64,000 nt of DNA from Trileptium ribeirensis (lineage: Eukaryota > Nematoda > Enoplea > Enoplida > Thoracostomopsidae), in NCBI GenBank assembly GCA_030248225.1, contig JASANE010009957.1, forward strand, positions 24,891 to 88,890, in the 5' to 3' direction. A program made the position numbers and the translations under genes. Below, one piece after another: positions 59,946-64,000 of this stretch. The notes beneath the pieces were generated by a model. That model did no database searches and was not told the origin of the DNA. It saw nothing but the letters and a program-made list of their open reading frames with translations. Positions within the stretch are counted from its first letter, which is position 1, and every line of letters starts with the position of its first letter.

Positions 59946-60772
59946 TCATGCTAATTTCCAATTGTCATCTTTGCCCGTTTTTTTTACTTTTGCTGTTTCA
60001 ATTAACGGTTCGCTTAACTTTTAATGTTTGCTATTTGACGCGCTGCGTACACTCTTAGACTTATATATACGGAATATTATTCAAAGAAATATTTCTTATA
60101 AAATTTGAGTACTAAATGTAATATAACTTTTTCCTTAAATTTGAATTATGGAATTTTTTTTCGTTTTTTGGGGGTCTCCGATGTCTCCCATTTGTACCAA
60201 AAATTCTCGAAAAAACTTTTACTGTTAAATGTATAATTTTACATATTCAACACATATTGACGATCTGAACCAAACGGTAGTGAAATCCGCTCAATTAAGC
60301 TTAGGCTAAGCTTTGGGGTTAAAATTTATTTCTATAAATGGCCATAAGTCTTTTCCTATGAACTGCTTGAGCTGATTTTACCATTTTTCACTCAGCTCGT
60401 CATTCTAATTATATATAAATTTATACAGTTATTGAAAAAATTTTAGTACCAATAAGGAACTATCGATATTCTAAAAATCGAATAAAGATTTGTCATAAAT
60501 ACATCAAATTTTCTGAACCTCCTCGTCAAAACTGAGTCGAATAGTACCAAAATTTACACTGTATTTCCAAAATTTTTTCAATTTCTGGCTGGGGAATTGT
60601 AGGAAACACCTGTTTACATCTGGTGTTTGTACAGGTTGTTCCAATGTTTTAAAAACGTTTGACAAACCCGTTGTATTTTGTAAATATCTAGCGGGCCATG
60701 TCGCCACTAAGGGCCGGATTTAACTGATATTTTTAGATTGGATATATTATGTCACTGTAAATCCTGATTTCA

Positions 60773-61205
60773 GAAAATTCTAGAGAATCTTGTGGATACG
60801 GGTATGGCGTCAACAGACACTGTGGCAAATGATAAGCGTCAATTCGACGATTTCTTGTGTAGTACTGGATTTACCGGCATAAAAGCTTTCGGCCTGATCA
60901 GCGGTTGGATCATAGTCCCGAGAGCGAAGCGCTGTTTTGTGTAGCAAAACAAACATTCAATGCTTTTGTTGAACCGGGATTCTCTATCAGCAGCAATATT
61001 ATGGTACAAAATATGCAAGAGGAGTCACCTGTATCGCAAAGGACCGTGTACGATGCGATTCATGATGCCGGGGAGCTTGGAATGTTGAGATCTCGCCCGA
61101 TATGCTGAAGTCATTCCAGCAACCACACAAATACTACCGTCAGGCGTCGGAGGCAAAGAAGTCGGCAGCCAAGAGAGAAGCTGCCATGCCAGACAGGCTG
61201 TAGAG
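60773..61205 (+). pseudogene. broken coding region of unknown family
   Basis: A good acceptor (CCTGATTTCAG) precedes an open frame (KILENLVDTGMASTDTVAND, later FDDFLCSTGFTG). Coding character then continues in a second frame at about 60890-61108 (SPESEALFCVAKQTFNAFVE) and a third at about 61100-61200 (MLKSFQQPHKYYRQASEAKK, SAAKREA). Two frameshifts and a stop separate the pieces, so it is not functional as it stands. I do not recognise the family. A decayed transposon protein or retrocopy is likely. Confidence 0.4.
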
Positions 61206-62510
61206 GCATGTATCTGAGTAGATCACATTGCTAGAAGCCAAAAGAGAAGCACTGTAGCTGAACTAAAGAGTCAAACTAGCCAGATTGCCAGTGAGATTGT
61301 GGCTTTGAAAAAACATATAAAAAGTTTCAACGTTTGTTATGCATCTAATTACATCATTAAGATAAACAAGACACCGGGGGTTCAGGGAAAACCGGTGATT
61401 TCAGGACCTAAGACTGCTGGTCACCATGTACACTATCAATCTTTATACCCAAAATTGTTAAAGGAAATATTTGTTGAAAATTTCAGTGCTGAATGCAACT
61501 GGAAATTTTTTAGTTTGGGATATTTCTCTGTATGAAAATAATTATCCATTAACTATAAATGCAAAAATCTATGCGAAATATTTCCTAAAAGAAATTAGTA
61601 CTGAATATACTTCACGGCGATGACGTCACGTTTATCGTAGACATGCTTTATTATTTATCAATTATGGAAATTGTTAAATGTTATTTGGGATTATGAATAT
61701 ATACGTACAACCCGGTATTGTGCTTGTGGAAAACGCGTTATCAAACTTTTATCATAAGCAATGCAACTAGAATGTAGTGCGTCAAGTTGGGTCAAATTTT
61801 GATGTTAAAATCTTGCTAAGAGTTTAAAAAGGACCAACTCAATAATCAAAATTCGGTTTATTTTAGAAAATGGTAACCATCAACTTCAGTAAACTCGATG
61901 AAGGAGTAAACTACAAGGAATGTACAAGCCGGTTGCAAATTATATACAGCTTATGTAAAACGCGAAACTTAAATTGATTTAGGCGCATTTCTGCAGTTGA
62001 GAGATATTTATTTTATTGCAATTACAGAAACTTGCCTTTAATGAAAGCCTCCCGACTGCATTTATAACATTAGAGTTTAGTATTTATATTCAGTACTGTT
62101 TTGAATGTTTCTTGCTAACTACAATTGCGGATGATTTTAATTGGCAATATATACTTAGGACAGTTTTTACAGTACAAGAAAAAATAGAACTGTTCATTTT
62201 ATGGTACTGGTGATTCCTGGGACGACAGTGCTCTGGTGTCATCGTTGTTGCCTCAGTCAGCGATAGTTGTGAAATCCGGTCAACCGTCTTAGGAGCCTTG
62301 CGACATAAATGCTGGAGCACGAATTTTCCGGCGACTTCAGTTTGCCAACCGCTATAAGTCGAAATTCCTCGTTTTTGAGTATTTCAGGGCGGTATTTGCT
62401 GAACATTACATTTATTGAACACATCGTCAGTGAAACGAATCACAATATTTTATACACAACATTAAGATTTCTTTTATTATTCTGTGGCTACTAAGAACAA
62501 TGAACACGAT
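61206..62510. other. no gene seen
   Basis: Short frames on both strands (61299-61535, 62016-62213, 62090-62320 on -) show no domain. This may include the 3' non-coding tail of the Penelope element to the right. Confidence 0.35.
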
Positions 62511-64000
62511 TCAGTTTTGGTGGTGGATAAGGATAACGCAGATACGAGCAAAGTTTTGGAGCATTGTCTTTATATTGAAACGTTTCGTCGCAGAATTGAT
62601 AATTGTTGGTTGATATTCGTTATTTATGATGGTGTATATATTTACAGTAATAGTAGTAAAAGTACAGAATATAGTGGAAACAAATAAGCCGTAGAAACTA
62701 ATTATAGAACAACAACAATGGCTTAAATCCGACATGTCATTAAGGCTTGGGTTTAGGTGTTTGATGGTTAAATTTTCTAAAGTGCGTAACAGGTCACTGG
62801 ATGAATATTGGGAATCTTGAACGCTATTAATAATCGAAAATTGTTCAGGGCCAGATAAACTATTGCAAGATTGCGTATGCTGAAAAACAGCCGAGTTTTG
62901 GCACTGCAGATTTTGGAGAGGTCTTCCAATTCTAGCCGAAATGCCCACATGCTCCGAAATCCTAGTTGTTAAGTGACGGCAAGTACTGCCGATGTAGTCT
63001 GCTTCACAAGCAGAACAGGTATACTTGTAAACAACAAAGGACTTCAAGGCATCCGGGATCTCGTCCTTAAACCTAAAGAAACCTCTAGTTCTACGCCCCA
63101 CTTCAAATATTATTCTGACGCTGTGATTTGGATAGCATTTTCTGAATAGACTAGTTAAATTCTTTTTGAGTCTATGCGTCAAAATATCAACGAAAGGTAA
63201 TTTGATGGTAAGAAAAGCAGTTTCAAGCTCGTTGGCTACTATGTCTGTCTGGTCGTTAGTGTCCGTTTGAACAATCGCCATGGTTGTGTTGTAATGCCAT
63301 TTATTGATGTATGTGCGTATGGCGTTATTGATTGTTTTATGTGGGTAGCCATTATTGAGAAAAAGTTTGCTCAGAAACTGCATTTCGTGGTGTATAACTT
63401 GGTAATTAGGACCGATTTTGAAAGCTCGGTGCAAGAGGCAATTAATTAGACCTTTTTTATATATGGGGTAGATAAACGAATCGAACTTGGTTAATAAACC
63501 CGTGAAAGTTGGCTTTCGATACGTTGAGCTAACTAATTTGCCATTTTGCTTTGTAATTTTAACATCCATAAAAGCGATGGAATCGTTAATTTCGCTTTCC
63601 ATGGTGAACTTAATGGTGTCGTGCTGTATGTTCAGGTAGTCCAAAACTGTTTTGCTTGGCGTTCGTTATTGAAAATCGCGAAGGTGTCATCGATGTATCT
63701 TTTATATATCGTAGATCTAAAGCTAAGTGGGCAATTTTCAAGCCAAATGGTTTCAGAAGCACACATAAAAATGTTAGCTAAAGTGGGACCAAGTGGTGAG
63801 TCCATAGCCACGCTGTCTATTTGTTCGTAACTGAGTTTTTGTTGAAACAAAAGAATTGAAGGTTGCGGACACACAGCACGATAGCATCAAGTATTTAATT
63901 AATCGGTATTGATGGTGTAATGTATTTATTATCAACAGCAGTTTGAATAAATTTTAACGTCTCCGAAATAGGTACATTCGTGAATAGAGCAGTTACATCA
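62511..64000 (-). mobile_element. Penelope-like retroelement (reverse transcriptase and GIY-YIG), 5' truncated by the window edge
   Basis: Penelope-like elements insert by target-primed reverse transcription using an RT and a C-terminal GIY-YIG nuclease. Read on the - strand from 64000: DVTALFTNVPISETLKFIQT (RT motif in palm), a stop at 63895-63897, VAMDSPLGPTLANIFM (about 63805-63758), the catalytic YIDD (63697-63686), then IKFTMESEINDSIAFMDV, STYRKPTFTGLLTKFDSFIY and YKKGLINCLLHRAFKI (thumb). The GIY-YIG domain is at 63035-62745 (YKYTCSACEADYIGSTCRHL, then R and EH, and the conserved E of TLEN). The coding chain is broken by frameshifts near 63830-63840 and at 63643-63646, plus the stop, so this copy is dead. 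The frame ends at 62511 after a hydrophobic extension of about 75 residues. Confidence 0.92.
62745..63035 (-). other. GIY-YIG endonuclease domain of the Penelope-like element
   Basis: YKY (for GIY) and DYIG (for YIG) are followed by TCRHLTTRISEH with the catalytic Arg, and TLENLTIKHLNP with the catalytic Glu. A CSAC pair sits between the two signature motifs, as in many Penelope-like elements. The domain itself is open and shows no missing key residue. Confidence 0.88.

Larger units (their letters stand above)
58847..60772. other. POLR3F 3' flank, no gene
   Basis: Presumably holds the 3' UTR. A hairpin CCTCGCAAAGCGAGG lies at about 59231. The tandem duplication at 59286-59525 and the remnant at 59760-59945 are listed apart. 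A 67-codon minus-strand frame at 60504-60707 is not supported. Confidence 0.4.

Noticed and set aside
1..64000. CRISPR arrays, bacterial operons or prophage
   Set aside because: Spliced genes and animal-type elements show the DNA is eukaryotic; the repeat arrays are degenerate satellites without unique spacers of fixed length.

Overview
This is eukaryotic DNA from an invertebrate animal: AT-rich, interspersed with GC-rich islands, with spliced genes, kilobase-scale introns and many decayed mobile elements. Several islands of degenerate TTAGGC-like hexamers (about 1.6, 15.5, 18.1, 58.2 and 60.3 kb) and T-rich YAG splice acceptors would suit a nematode. I treat that only as a hint.

The one gene I can read completely is POLR3F (RPC6/RPC39), the winged-helix subunit of RNA polymerase III, on the + strand at 32756-58846. 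Its nine coding exons join in frame into a 308-residue protein that keeps the C-terminal four-cysteine iron-sulfur motif. The coding sequence is 927 bases spread over 26 kb. The eight introns (1.0 to 7.9 kb) hold most of the mobile-element copies described below. The left edge carries the last exon of a transmembrane protein (1770-2488) that looks like a class 1 semaphorin.

Layout. 1-2.7 kb: end of the semaphorin-like gene. 2.9-9.2 kb: tandem-repeat country, with a 40-bp array split by a GC-rich insert, an 84-bp satellite that stays open in one frame, a small MITE, and a cluster of GTAAC/GTTAC words. 9.6-23.4 kb: a mosaic of decayed retroelement-like sequence with a TATA box, 71-bp duplications, two arrays with fixed cores, two almost G-free blocks and a broken Merlin (ISXO2-like) transposase. 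23.4-32.7 kb: dispersed repeats, two candidate exons of an unknown gene and an unknown 169-codon minus-strand ORF. 32.8-58.8 kb: POLR3F. 60.8-61.2 kb: a broken unknown coding region. 62.5-64 kb: a frameshifted Penelope-like retroelement (reverse transcriptase plus GIY-YIG nuclease) on the - strand, running off the right edge.

Several repeat families occur two or three times within the window, so they can be defined internally. They are an LTR-like family with a TATA box and polyadenylation signal (28.2, 35.2, 44.8 kb), a second ~600-bp family (29.4, 44.1 kb), a MITE with GAGCGGAGCGA ends (33.2, 45.6 kb), two TA-flanked mariner-type MITE families in POLR3F introns, and a tRNA-derived SINE with a 15-bp target duplication. 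I found no complete autonomous element and no clearly functional RNA gene.
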